From SZUA-448 sp045627185 (GTDB lineage Bacteria; Bacillota; Clostridia; Lachnospirales; Lachnospiraceae), in assembly GCA_045627185.1 (NCBI GenBank), contig JAZQNE010000066.1, positions 1-64,000 of the forward strand: DNA of 64,000 nt, in the 5' to 3' direction. A program made the translations under genes and the position numbers. Under the pieces are notes generated by a model. The model was not told the origin of the DNA and ran no database searches. It saw only the letters and a list, made by a program, of their open reading frames with translations. Shown piece by piece: positions 34,961 through 42,495 of the stretch. Each line of letters opens with the position of its first letter. Position 1 is the first letter of the stretch.

Positions 34961-36079
34961 TCATTTCATTCTTTCTTCAATTTTTTTGAGCGCTGCATCA
35001 TAGTCAGGCGTTGAATCCACAATGTCACGTGATAAAAGTACCCCATTTTTATCAAAGCAGGAATATATGGCTTCATATTTATACCAGATAAGGTTCATCG
35101 TTGCAGGTTGTTTTCCATATGGCTCTGTGGCTCTGCCCGAAACAATCATATAGAAATCACCATAATCAATATATGCCTTGGGTGTCCCTGCATCATAATC
35201 TTTTAAGAATTCATCGTACCTATAGAGTAATTTGCCGTCCTTTACGCCTATTACCCTATTGGAGATATTTCCACCCGATTTCTGTTCTTTTCGGGCAACC
35301 TCCAGGTCTTTGTTTACTGTGAATATCCATTCTGCAGGCGTTGCACCTAAAGTTGTCCCAACAAAATCACCATCGGTTGACTGAGAACGGATATACAATA
35401 CAAACTCATTATCAATATACTCAGCCGTAATCAAAGAATCAAAGTCAGAGCCTGCAACAACAGCTGTCTTCAAAACTTCTCCTTTTTCATTCAGAACGGT
35501 CATATAAACATCGGAATATGACCATGAACCTCTTTCTTTTGTTTCAGGAGTTTCTATGGTTCCGAAAAAATAATATTTACCGTCTGCTTCAAAGCATTTG
35601 CTAAGCGCACTGCCCTCAATATCCTTAAGTTCAATGTCAAACTGAAGTTTTCCTTTTTTATTGCACTTGATAATGTGTGAAGCAAAACCATTGTCACTTG
35701 CCCACACGCCCGGAGTCAGCATTCTGTCCGAAAAGCCAATAACAAACAAAAATCCTCCGTCATTTGTTACGATTTTCGGTCCGATATTCTCCGTATTATT
35801 AAGTGTTACCGTGTAAGAAGCAAGCTCATTTGCATATATGTCAAGCAATTGAATCTTCTCTGTAGATATTCCGGTTTCTTCGTCATTGGATATATAATTT
35901 CTTGCCAGTATTCTTCCGTCAAAAGCATCAATATTGTCAAATAAATTGTTTTCAATTATTTTCTTTAACGCTTCGGACTTTGATTTTTTATCTGCCTTCG
36001 ATAAAAGAACACAGGTTATTACCGTCCCAATACAAACAAAAGCCACTGCTGAAAGAATGAATATAAACTTTTTTTTCAT
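34961..36079 (-). CDS. Membrane-anchored extracellular protein of unknown function
   Basis: 372 residues. One N-terminal helix (FIFILSAVAFVCIGTVITCVLL) and a Lys-rich linker, then a beta-rich domain with repeating strand motifs (GGFLFVIGF, GKYYFFGTI, NEFVLYIRS, GKLLYRYDE, GDFYMIVSG), which suggests a beta-propeller-like fold; no enzyme motif is seen. The N-terminal anchor matches that of 21107-21739. AAAGGAGA supports the ATG. It lies 64 bp downstream of the M56 peptidase gene in one operon, so it may be its substrate, sensor partner or target. Confidence 0.75.
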   Translation of the reverse strand: MKKKFIFILSAVAFVCIGTVITCVLLSKADKKSKSEALKKIIENNLFDNIDAFDGRILARNYISNDEETGISTEKIQLLDIYANELASYTVTLNNTENIGPKIVTNDGGFLFVIGFSDRMLTPGVWASDNGFASHIIKCNKKGKLQFDIELKDIEGSALSKCFEADGKYYFFGTIETPETKERGSWSYSDVYMTVLNEKGEVLKTAVVAGSDFDSLITAEYIDNEFVLYIRSQSTDGDFVGTTLGATPAEWIFTVNKDLEVARKEQKSGGNISNRVIGVKDGKLLYRYDEFLKDYDAGTPKAYIDYGDFYMIVSGRATEPYGKQPATMNLIWYKYEAIYSCFDKNGVLLSRDIVDSTPDYDAALKKIEERMK

Positions 36080-36143
36080 ATGAATCTCCTTTCATTTCCA
36101 GATTTCCATAATAAATAATGCAAAAGACAATATGCCGTCTGTT

Positions 36144-37076
36144 TCACAGGGGCGCATTTGTAAGGATTACATAAGCTATGACAATAATGAAAATCCCATA
36201 AATAATAGCAGTCAGGACTGAAATTCTCTTAAACGACAGTATATTTTCAATTCTGATTCGAAGTTTTGCCCCACCAAAAGCAGACACAAAAACATTACGG
36301 TTTTCTGCGCAGTCAACAAGAACCGATGCATAGCTTTTCAATTCACTTTCACTGATCTCGGATAAAACGCCTTCATCACAGGCAAGCTCTATATCGGCAA
36401 GGAAACAGTTCAAAAAAATCCACACAAACGGATTGAACCAGTGAAGCGCTGCTGTTGCAAACGCAATCAGTCTGAAAAGATTGTCACATCTCTTAATATG
36501 CCTTTTCTCATGCATCAGGACAAGTCTGAGTTGTTCTTCTTCAAGGCTCAGGTAAGTCACAGGGAGGATTATTTTCGGTCTGAAAACTCCAAAAACAACC
36601 GGAGATGACACCTTTTCCGATATATAAATGTTTTTTTCGGAAAAGAGTTCAGCGTCCTTCAGCTCCAGAGCAGTCATTGTGTATAAGATGACCAAAGTAA
36701 GAAAAACAGCAATGAAAAGAACAACCCAAAAACGCGAGGCAACCTTGAAAACGCCCTCAAGAATATTTGTCTTGTATGTAATTGGGAAATAATCTTTCGC
36801 AGCCATTGCAAAATTTGTCATGGAAAAGTTTAAGTGGCTTACTTTACTTAGCTCATATACCGTTACTGTTTTTGTCGTAAACCTTGAAATCAGTGTCATT
36901 ATTCCGTATTTGCCGGTAATTCCAAACGGAATCCATAATCTGATAAAAGGAATGACCCACAAAATCTTTATAACACGTCTTGGAACAGCCTTGATTTTGC
37001 GTATGCAAAGTACAACCACCCCTGCAAGAGAGGCCGTAATGCTCATATTAAACAGCCAGTAAAATACTTCATCCAT
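36144..37076 (-). CDS. BlaR1-type M56 family membrane peptidase
   Basis: 310 residues; ATG at 37076 preferred over the GTG just before it. Four or so membrane helices and the M56 zinc motif HEKRH (H189-H193) with the downstream IELACDEGVL. The family is typified by BlaR1/MecR1, whose cytosolic zinc site cleaves BlaI when a signal is sensed. This protein ends with one helix and a short tail, so it lacks the C-terminal penicillin-binding sensor; the anchored protein encoded next could supply sensing. No BlaI gene adjoins; one is at 24507-24857. Promoter TTGACA-N17-TAAAAT lies about 75 bp upstream. Confidence 0.88.
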   Translation of the reverse strand: MDEVFYWLFNMSITASLAGVVVLCIRKIKAVPRRVIKILWVIPFIRLWIPFGITGKYGIMTLISRFTTKTVTVYELSKVSHLNFSMTNFAMAAKDYFPITYKTNILEGVFKVASRFWVVLFIAVFLTLVILYTMTALELKDAELFSEKNIYISEKVSSPVVFGVFRPKIILPVTYLSLEEEQLRLVLMHEKRHIKRCDNLFRLIAFATAALHWFNPFVWIFLNCFLADIELACDEGVLSEISESELKSYASVLVDCAENRNVFVSAFGGAKLRIRIENILSFKRISVLTAIIYGIFIIVIAYVILTNAPL

Positions 37077-37148
37077 CACAAATCACCCATAACCTAAAAT
37101 TTTGTCATAAACAAATAGCCGGTTGCGATTTACCATTTATATAGTTTG

Positions 37149-37177
37149 ATTTTAATGCAATAGTTGATGTTTGTCAA
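37149..37177 (-). promoter_or_regulatory. Promoter of the M56 peptidase operon
   Basis: Minus strand -35 TTGACA (37172-37177), 17-bp spacer, -10 TAAAAT (37149-37154). The -35 region GTTGACAAACATCAAC also forms a short dyad (GTTG...CAAC). Confidence 0.75.
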
Positions 37178-37205
37178 CATGTTTTTTTATTGCCTGAAAG
37201 CAAAA

Positions 37206-37238
37206 AGGTGACAATCCCATCTGTCAGAACTGTCACCT
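37206..37238 (-). terminator. Terminator of the mini-ORF transcript
   Basis: 8-bp stem AGGTGACA (37206-37213) with TGTCACCT (37231-37238), 17-nt loop, followed on the minus strand by TTTTG. No larger gene ends here. Confidence 0.7.
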
Positions 37239-37254
37239 GAAAAAAATCGATATT

Positions 37255-37269
37255 TTATTTCTCTTTCAT
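37255..37269 (-). CDS. Four-codon mini-ORF (MKEK)
   Basis: ATG AAA GAG AAA TAA with GGAGGG 6 bp upstream. Its ATG overlaps the stop of the preceding mini-ORF as ATGA, the usual form of translational coupling. Such a short peptide could only be a leader or a chance match; the ribosome binding site is strong. Confidence 0.3.
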   Translation of the reverse strand: MKEK

Positions 37270-37298
37270 GGTTTTCCCTCCGCCAATACATTATGCAT
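37266..37298 (-). CDS. Ten-codon mini-ORF (MHNVLAEGKP), possible leader peptide
   Basis: Start at 37298 with GGAGGT 4 bp upstream; the frame is also open from an ATG at 37334, giving 22 residues (adding MRPPEGISTEVQ). A promoter-like TTACAA-N16-TATACT (37345-37372) lies just upstream and a terminator just downstream. Expression is inference. Confidence 0.35.
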   Translation of the reverse strand: MHNVLAEGKP

Positions 37299-37344
37299 CT
37301 GCACCTCCGTACTTATTCCTTCAGGTGGCCTCATATGCAACCCT

Positions 37345-37372
37345 AGTATATATTATCGTATGGAAATTGTAA
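37345..37372 (-). promoter_or_regulatory. Candidate promoter of the mini-ORF transcript
   Basis: Minus strand -10 TATACT (37345-37350) and a weak -35 TTACAA (37367-37372) with a 16-bp spacer. Confidence 0.45.
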
Positions 37373-37488
37373 GCATAAAAAATCAGGTCTTTGCAAATCC
37401 ATGCCCGTAATTTTCCTGTATTACCGTTCTAATCAAACTTGTCCAAACTCATTTCACGCCCGATTTTCGTTCTTTCATCCAAGTTTAA

Positions 37489-37517
37489 TTGATAGTGCGG
37501 CATCCTTCTGCTATACT
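37489..37517 (+). promoter_or_regulatory. Promoter of the LOR-domain gene
   Basis: -35 TTGATA (37489-37494), 17-bp spacer, -10 TATACT (37512-37517), 75 bp before the start codon. Confidence 0.75.
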
Positions 37518-37591
37518 CTGCACAACCAATAACCAACAAATGTTCACTCAATGCAGACAAAATCTTGAAAACATCTGCAGAAAGGATTAAT

Positions 37592-38089
37592 ATGAAATAC
37601 TACATCAAACAAAAAGTTTTCTCCTGGGGCGACAAATTCCATATCTACGATGCATCCGGTCAGGAAAGATTCCTTGCTCAGGGCGAGGTTTTCTCCTTTG
37701 GCAAAAAACTTCATCTTTATTCGATGTCCGGTGAAGAGGTTGCTTACATTCATCAGAAAGTATGGTCATTCCTTCCCAAATACTACATCAGCAAAAACGG
37801 TTGTGATATTGCGGAAGTAGTTAAAGAGTTCTCTCTTTTCCGTTCCAAATACAGTGTTGACGGCCTTGGCTGGTCAGTTTCGGGGGACTTCTGGAGTCAT
37901 GAGTTTGGCATTTACCGGGGCAGCAGTCTTGTAGCCGCAATTAACAAGCGCTGGTTTTCCTGGGGCGATACATATGAAATTGACATTGCCGACGGTGTTG
38001 ATGATATCAGCGCATTATGTGTTGTTCTTATTATCGATGCAGTTATTGCTGCAGCAGATACAGCCGCAGCTTCAGGCGGTGCATCATAA
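37592..38089 (+). CDS. LURP-one-related (YxjI/LOR) family protein
   Basis: 165 residues from the ATG at 37592 (GAAAGG upstream); the frame opens earlier without a site. The LOR fold is a 12-strand barrel around a central helix, seen here as repeated strand patterns (YYIKQKVFSWGDKFHIYD, ERFLAQGEVFSFGKKLHLY, AYIHQKVWSFLPKYYI) and a C-terminal hydrophobic helix (SALCVVLIIDAVIAAADTAA). Plant and bacterial LOR proteins have an unclear role, perhaps phospholipid or membrane binding. A DUF6171 gene follows after 41 bp. Confidence 0.85.
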   Translation: MKYYIKQKVFSWGDKFHIYDASGQERFLAQGEVFSFGKKLHLYSMSGEEVAYIHQKVWSFLPKYYISKNGCDIAEVVKEFSLFRSKYSVDGLGWSVSGDFWSHEFGIYRGSSLVAAINKRWFSWGDTYEIDIADGVDDISALCVVLIIDAVIAAADTAAASGGAS

Positions 38090-38130
38090 AAAAACAGCCC
38101 CACGTGTTCCGTGAGGCAAAAGGATATCTT

Positions 38131-38394
38131 ATGAACGAAGAGCCTAAAAAAATCTGTAAAAAGTGTCTCCTGCGGGACCTTGACATGAATAAGTATTATG
38201 AATCGGTACAGCGTGCAATAGCTGCCTTAGACAAGCGTGAGCGCACTTCTGATGAGGAATACGAAAAACGTCTTAACGCCTGCAAAGAATGTCCAAAGCT
38301 GTACGAAGCAACATGCGGTGCCTGCGGGTGCTATGTTGAACTTAGGGCGGCAAAGCGAAGCGCGCATTGCCCGGACGTGAATCCAAGATGGTAA
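38131..38394 (+). CDS. Small Cys-rich DUF6171-type protein
   Basis: 87 residues from the ATG at 38131 (AAAAGGAT upstream). Eight Cys: CKKCLL near the start, then CKECPKLYEATCGACGC and a final HCP; the pattern of paired Cys looks like a zinc-binding domain. I recall this as family DUF6171, common in Clostridia; its function is unknown. It follows the LOR gene by 41 bp and shares its transcript. Confidence 0.75.
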   Translation: MNEEPKKICKKCLLRDLDMNKYYESVQRAIAALDKRERTSDEEYEKRLNACKECPKLYEATCGACGCYVELRAAKRSAHCPDVNPRW

Positions 38395-38400
38395 CTGCCG

Positions 38401-38453
38401 GTGGGGCCGGTTCAGTTTGCCTGTAAAAAACAGCCAAACTGAGCCGGCCCCAC
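38401..38453. terminator. Long hairpin between convergent genes
   Basis: A 19-bp stem with one G-U pair (38401-38419 with 38435-38453) and a 15-nt loop that can itself pair. No good T-run follows on the plus strand, but the stem is very stable and lies between two gene ends. Confidence 0.7.
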
Positions 38454-38461
38454 TGCCTCTT

Positions 38462-40069
38462 TCAATATTTCACACCCCAGACGCTTGTATTTCCGCCAAC
38501 TGCCGTAAGACACAGGACATCTGTTCCGGCCTGGTCCTTCATACGGACGAAAACACCGCTGTAGGTAACATCGTCATAAGTGATTGTCATATAAGGTGAA
38601 TCCTTTGTATAAGACCAGGTTCCCTTAATTGTTTCTCCGTCCACGGTACCGTCTGCCTTCAGTTCCACAAGCACCGGCTCTGAAATGTTTGAATTTATGG
38701 CATTTCCCATATTTACAAGGAAATACGTACCTGTCATCTCATCCGTGGAGAAATTCTTATTTTCAAGCATTTCGCCCGACGTTGCGTAAGGCGCCATAAC
38801 GGGCCATCCTTCAGCATTTATAAAATACTGATGAACTCGCGGTTCATGGAATTCACCGCTGTTTTCGAAGCGTGTGTGAAAGCAGAGATACGTTTTTCCG
38901 TCAGTATCTTCAAACGCGGACTGGCCGCCGGTTGCCATGTATGCTTTCTGAAGGCTCGGAAGCCTGTAATTCCCCGAAAGTTTTAAGCCAAATTTCGCAT
39001 GTGCATCAGTCATTCCGGGATAAGCGCCGTTCATATCCACATACGGTCCCTGAACATCCTCTGACCGGAAAACACGAATCTGGTACCCGCCCTTTGCCTC
39101 AAGACCGCCATACGAAACGAACAGGTAATAGTAGCCGGCATCCGGGTCATACTGAATATACGGGCCTTCTATGGACTTGTGCCGTCCTCCCAGAAGGCGC
39201 CTGCCAAAATACGGATCCACGGAATTTTCGGTATCTTCCTCAGGATGAATCGGAAGTCCCGTGGCTTCATCTATCTCAAGAAGGAAAATGCCGCCCGACC
39301 ACGAACCGTAAACCATCCACATACGGTCGTCCTTATCGTAGAAAACGGTAGGGTCGATGCAGTTCGGCCAAAGCTGGTTATTGTAGGTTGCAATGTTCAG
39401 GTAGGTTGCAATCGCTTTTTCCTTTGATACAACAGAAAGAACGTCCGTCTGTGAAAGTTCCTTCAACGTAAAACCCGAATAGAGAATGTTTGCCTCCCAC
39501 TTGAACGGTCCCGCCGGGCTGTCCGATGTTGCAAAACAGAGGCTCGACTTGATATATGTAGACGATGTGCACATATACATGCAGTACTTCCCCATGGCCT
39601 TATTATAAATCACATGAGGTGCCCAGACGGCATATTCGTTTCCGGCCTTTTTTCCGGCATAATCAAAGATTCCGCAATCATCGGCGAAAAGGTTCACAAA
39701 CATCTTATTTGCCGAATTGTAGCCGTTTCCGCAGTACTTAAAGCTTCTCAGGTCCTTTGAAAAAGCATTTGCCATGTGGGAACCGTAAATATAATAACCG
39801 CCGTCCGCAGCAAAGATTGACGGGTCATGCACAGATACGCCTGCCGATATGTTCTTTGTTTTTATACCCTCATAAATGTTTTCCGGCACCTTTGTCGGTG
39901 CAGGTGTTTCCGTAACCGAAGGTTCAGCTGTAGGCGTTTGCGAAGGTTCGTCTGTTACCATGTTTTTTCCTCCTGTACAGCCAAGAAGGCCGATTAACAG
40001 CAAAACAACCGACAAGAGCCCGATTACCCGTTTACCGTTATTCCGTTCAACATTCTTTATCAAAGTCAT
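38462..40069 (-). CDS. GH43 lipoprotein, probable endo-1,5-alpha-L-arabinanase
   Basis: 535 residues from the ATG at 40069 (AAAGGG upstream). Lipobox LLGC puts the lipid on Cys31, then a Thr/Pro linker. The GH43 five-bladed propeller carries the catalytic set D82 (HDPS), D239 (CIDPTVF) and E301 (SIEGPY). A C-terminal beta domain (about 440-535, GTYFLVNMG, GTWSYTK) matches the extra domain of larger two-domain arabinanases. It should cut arabinan side chains of pectin at the outer membrane face, complementing the pectate lyase. It is downstream of a membrane-protein gene by 29 bp in one operon. Confidence 0.88.
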   Translation of the reverse strand: MTLIKNVERNNGKRVIGLLSVVLLLIGLLGCTGGKNMVTDEPSQTPTAEPSVTETPAPTKVPENIYEGIKTKNISAGVSVHDPSIFAADGGYYIYGSHMANAFSKDLRSFKYCGNGYNSANKMFVNLFADDCGIFDYAGKKAGNEYAVWAPHVIYNKAMGKYCMYMCTSSTYIKSSLCFATSDSPAGPFKWEANILYSGFTLKELSQTDVLSVVSKEKAIATYLNIATYNNQLWPNCIDPTVFYDKDDRMWMVYGSWSGGIFLLEIDEATGLPIHPEEDTENSVDPYFGRRLLGGRHKSIEGPYIQYDPDAGYYYLFVSYGGLEAKGGYQIRVFRSEDVQGPYVDMNGAYPGMTDAHAKFGLKLSGNYRLPSLQKAYMATGGQSAFEDTDGKTYLCFHTRFENSGEFHEPRVHQYFINAEGWPVMAPYATSGEMLENKNFSTDEMTGTYFLVNMGNAINSNISEPVLVELKADGTVDGETIKGTWSYTKDSPYMTITYDDVTYSGVFVRMKDQAGTDVLCLTAVGGNTSVWGVKY

Positions 40070-40098
40070 CTTGTCCCTTTCTCCCAAATCACACAAAC

Positions 40099-41001
40099 TC
40101 ACCTTGCGTAAAACTCAACATAAACAATAATAAGCATTCCAAGAATTGCCGAGAGAAGATTTGCCAGGAATGAATATGTACAAAGTTTTATACCCGAATA
40201 TCTGCTTCCGTCAGGCTTTCTGATTTTTTTGACATAAACAAACGCTTCTGCAATTACAATCAGTATTTCGGAAATAACATATGCGGAAACCGTTCCGTAA
40301 AACTGTCCGTTTGCTGAAGCAAGCAGAATAACGATGTTCAGCGCCACCTGAGTGATAACATTTGTCACTGCCAGAACTTTTATGGCTGCCTTATGACGAA
40401 TTCCAAAGACATATGCAAGAAGAATTTCAATAGCAAGCGTAAAAATAAGGCGGCCAATAAATCCAAGAATTCTGGGGCCGATATTTCTGGTAAAATGCCC
40501 GGAAACATCTTTTTCTACATTCAGATGACCGTTGTCTGCCTTTTCGTCAAGAACGACCTTGTGAAAGCTGTAGAAAGTATATCTTTCGCATATATCGCTT
40601 ACCGCATAAGAATCCGTTTCCGGATAATATACAAGCAGCTTGAACCGTTCCTGCGTTCCGTAGTACCAGCCAACCGATCCGCCGTCTGTCACTTCAGCAG
40701 CATCGCCGTAATAATAAAAGCCGTCAGAATCGGTATACTGCGCGAATTTCATGAAAATTTCGTCCGGATAATCACCTATTTTTGAACCCTGAACAACTTT
40801 TCCGTCCGATACAATTACCGCTTCCTTGTTCCAATAGCTTGATTTCGGTCCGAGCAGCGTTGCATAAGCTGTGGTTTTTGAGGTATTTTCAACCTTTACG
40901 TCTACTGACGGTTTTGGACCGTGGTCAGCCTTTGCGTATAACGGTGCAAGGCTCATTACGATGCATACAAAAGCCAAAAAACAAAATAACCTTTTTTTCA
41001 T
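40099..41001 (-). CDS. Secreted/membrane protein of unknown function upstream of GH43
   Basis: 300 residues from the ATG at 41001 (GGGAGG upstream). A signal peptide ends near AKADHG; about 150 residues of extracellular beta-rich domain follow, then four hydrophobic helices (about residues 175-300) and a short cytosolic end. I do not recognise the family; such outward domain plus polytopic region suggests a sensor or scaffold. Its stop is 29 bp before the GH43 start, so they are co-transcribed. metK upstream is separated by a terminator. Confidence 0.8.
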   Translation of the reverse strand: MKKRLFCFLAFVCIVMSLAPLYAKADHGPKPSVDVKVENTSKTTAYATLLGPKSSYWNKEAVIVSDGKVVQGSKIGDYPDEIFMKFAQYTDSDGFYYYGDAAEVTDGGSVGWYYGTQERFKLLVYYPETDSYAVSDICERYTFYSFHKVVLDEKADNGHLNVEKDVSGHFTRNIGPRILGFIGRLIFTLAIEILLAYVFGIRHKAAIKVLAVTNVITQVALNIVILLASANGQFYGTVSAYVISEILIVIAEAFVYVKKIRKPDGSRYSGIKLCTYSFLANLLSAILGMLIIVYVEFYAR

Positions 41002-41092
41002 ATAGTTTTCCTCCCCGAGAACCATATTGTTGTATTCTGATTTTGATATGCTTTCAGAAGCATCGCAAAACCGTTATATTAGATATACAGAA

Positions 41093-41116
41093 AGCCTGCA
41101 GCAAATGTTGCAGGCT
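41093..41116 (-). terminator. Terminator of metK
   Basis: 8-bp perfect stem (41093-41100 with 41109-41116), 8-nt loop, with TTTCTGT on the minus strand, 10 bp after the metK stop. Confidence 0.75.
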
Positions 41117-41125
41117 AAAAAATGT

Positions 41126-42307
41126 TTATTTAACATATTTTTTAAGTTCTTCAACCCTGTCAAGGCGCTCCCAGGGAAGATCAACGTCTGTACGTCCAAA
41201 ATGTCCGTAAGAAGATGTCTGTTTGTAAATCGGGCGTCTTAAGTCAAGCATCTTGATGATTCCTGCAGGACGCAGATCGAAGCATTTCTGAACAATTTCA
41301 GAAAGTTCAATGTCCGAAAGAACGCCGGTTCCGAATGTATCAACAGCAACAGATGTGGGACGTGCAACACCGATTGCATATGAAAGCTGGCTTTCGCAAC
41401 GTTTTGCAAGGCCAGCTGCAACTACGTTCTTTGCAACGTATCTTGCCGCATAAGCTGCCGAACGGTCAACCTTTGTCGGATCCTTTCCTGAGAAAGCACC
41501 GCCGCCGGGACGCGCATATCCGCCGTATGTGTCAACGATAATCTTACGGCCGGTAAGTCCGGAATCTCCGTTAGGTCCGCCGATTACGAAACGGCCGGTA
41601 GGATTGATGTAGAACTTTGTATCGGGAGTGATGAGCTCTTTGGGAAGAACCTCATCAAAGACATATTTTTTAATATCTGCGTGAAGCTGCTCCTGTGAAA
41701 CATCAGCCGAATGCTGGCTTGAAAGAACAACTGCATCAAGAGCAACGGGCTTTCCGGCTTCATCGTATTCAACGGTAACCTGGCTCTTTCCGTCCGGTCG
41801 AAGGTACGGAAGAGTACCGTTCTTACGGACTTCGGTAAGCTTTCTTGTAAGCTTGTGTGCAAGTGCAATAGGATAAGGCATATATTCGGGCGTTTCATCG
41901 CTTGCGTAGCCAAACATCATACCCTGGTCGCCTGCGCCGATTGCGTCAATGTCAGCATCGCCCATCTTTGCTTCAAGGGCCTTATTAACGCCCATGGCGA
42001 TATCTGCGGACTGCTCATCGATTGAAACAATGATACCACAGGTATTGGCGTCAAATCCCGCATCTGAGCTGGTGTATCCGATTTCACGGATTGTTTCGCG
42101 TACAACCTTTGGAATATCAACATATCCGGCAGTTGTAATTTCGCCCATAACAAGTACAAGACCTGTTGTAATGGCCGTTTCACAAGCCACACGGCTCATG
42201 GGGTCCTGTGCGAGCATCGCATCAAGAACGCCGTCCGAAATCGCATCGCATATTTTGTCGGGATGCCCTTCGGTAACTGATTCAGAGGTAAATAATCTTC
42301 TGTTCAT
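41126..42307 (-). CDS. metK: S-adenosylmethionine synthetase
   Basis: 393 residues from the ATG at 42307 (AGAAAGGA upstream). Starts with the family's FTSESVTEGHPDKICDAISD (ATP-site His), then GAGDQGMMFGYA and GGGAFSGKDPTKVDRSAAY in the expected order. It makes SAM from methionine and ATP in the cytosol and is essential. It is a single-gene unit with promoter TTGACA-N17-TAAAAT and its own terminator. The 100-nt leader has no S-box (SAM-I) consensus, although metK in Firmicutes is often under one. Confidence 0.97.
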   Translation of the reverse strand: MNRRLFTSESVTEGHPDKICDAISDGVLDAMLAQDPMSRVACETAITTGLVLVMGEITTAGYVDIPKVVRETIREIGYTSSDAGFDANTCGIIVSIDEQSADIAMGVNKALEAKMGDADIDAIGAGDQGMMFGYASDETPEYMPYPIALAHKLTRKLTEVRKNGTLPYLRPDGKSQVTVEYDEAGKPVALDAVVLSSQHSADVSQEQLHADIKKYVFDEVLPKELITPDTKFYINPTGRFVIGGPNGDSGLTGRKIIVDTYGGYARPGGGAFSGKDPTKVDRSAAYAARYVAKNVVAAGLAKRCESQLSYAIGVARPTSVAVDTFGTGVLSDIELSEIVQKCFDLRPAGIIKMLDLRRPIYKQTSSYGHFGRTDVDLPWERLDRVEELKKYVK

Positions 42308-42411
42308 ATTTTTCCTTTCTCTCGTTCCGGAATAATTTGCAGACAAATATATGTCCTTCTCTGACTGAGATAACCGCAAAAAAGCCGGTGCACTTCCGTT
42401 CGAGCCTATGT

Positions 42412-42440
42412 ATTTTACATCAGGGGTATCCTTTTGTCAA
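42412..42440 (-). promoter_or_regulatory. Promoter of metK
   Basis: Minus strand -35 TTGACA (42435-42440), 17-bp spacer, -10 TAAAAT (42412-42417). The leader of roughly 100 nt contains short complementary segments (CTCG/CGAG) but no riboswitch I know. Confidence 0.85.
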
Positions 42441-42495
42441 TCAGCCGTAACCGGTTGAAATCCTTGCAGCACTCCCAAAACATTACCCATATGAA

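Larger units (their letters stand above)
37077..37591. other. 515-bp intergenic region with two promoters and a small candidate transcript
   Basis: No large ORF. It contains, on the minus strand, the M56 promoter (37149-37177) and a short candidate transcript with coupled mini-ORFs and a terminator (37206-37372), and on the plus strand the promoter of the LOR-domain gene (37489-37517). The stretch 37373-37488 shows nothing recognisable. Confidence 0.6.

Noticed and set aside
42308..42411. SAM riboswitch before metK
   Set aside because: The leader lacks the conserved S-box segments (for example GGUGGAGGGA and the kink-turn); only scattered complementarity was found.
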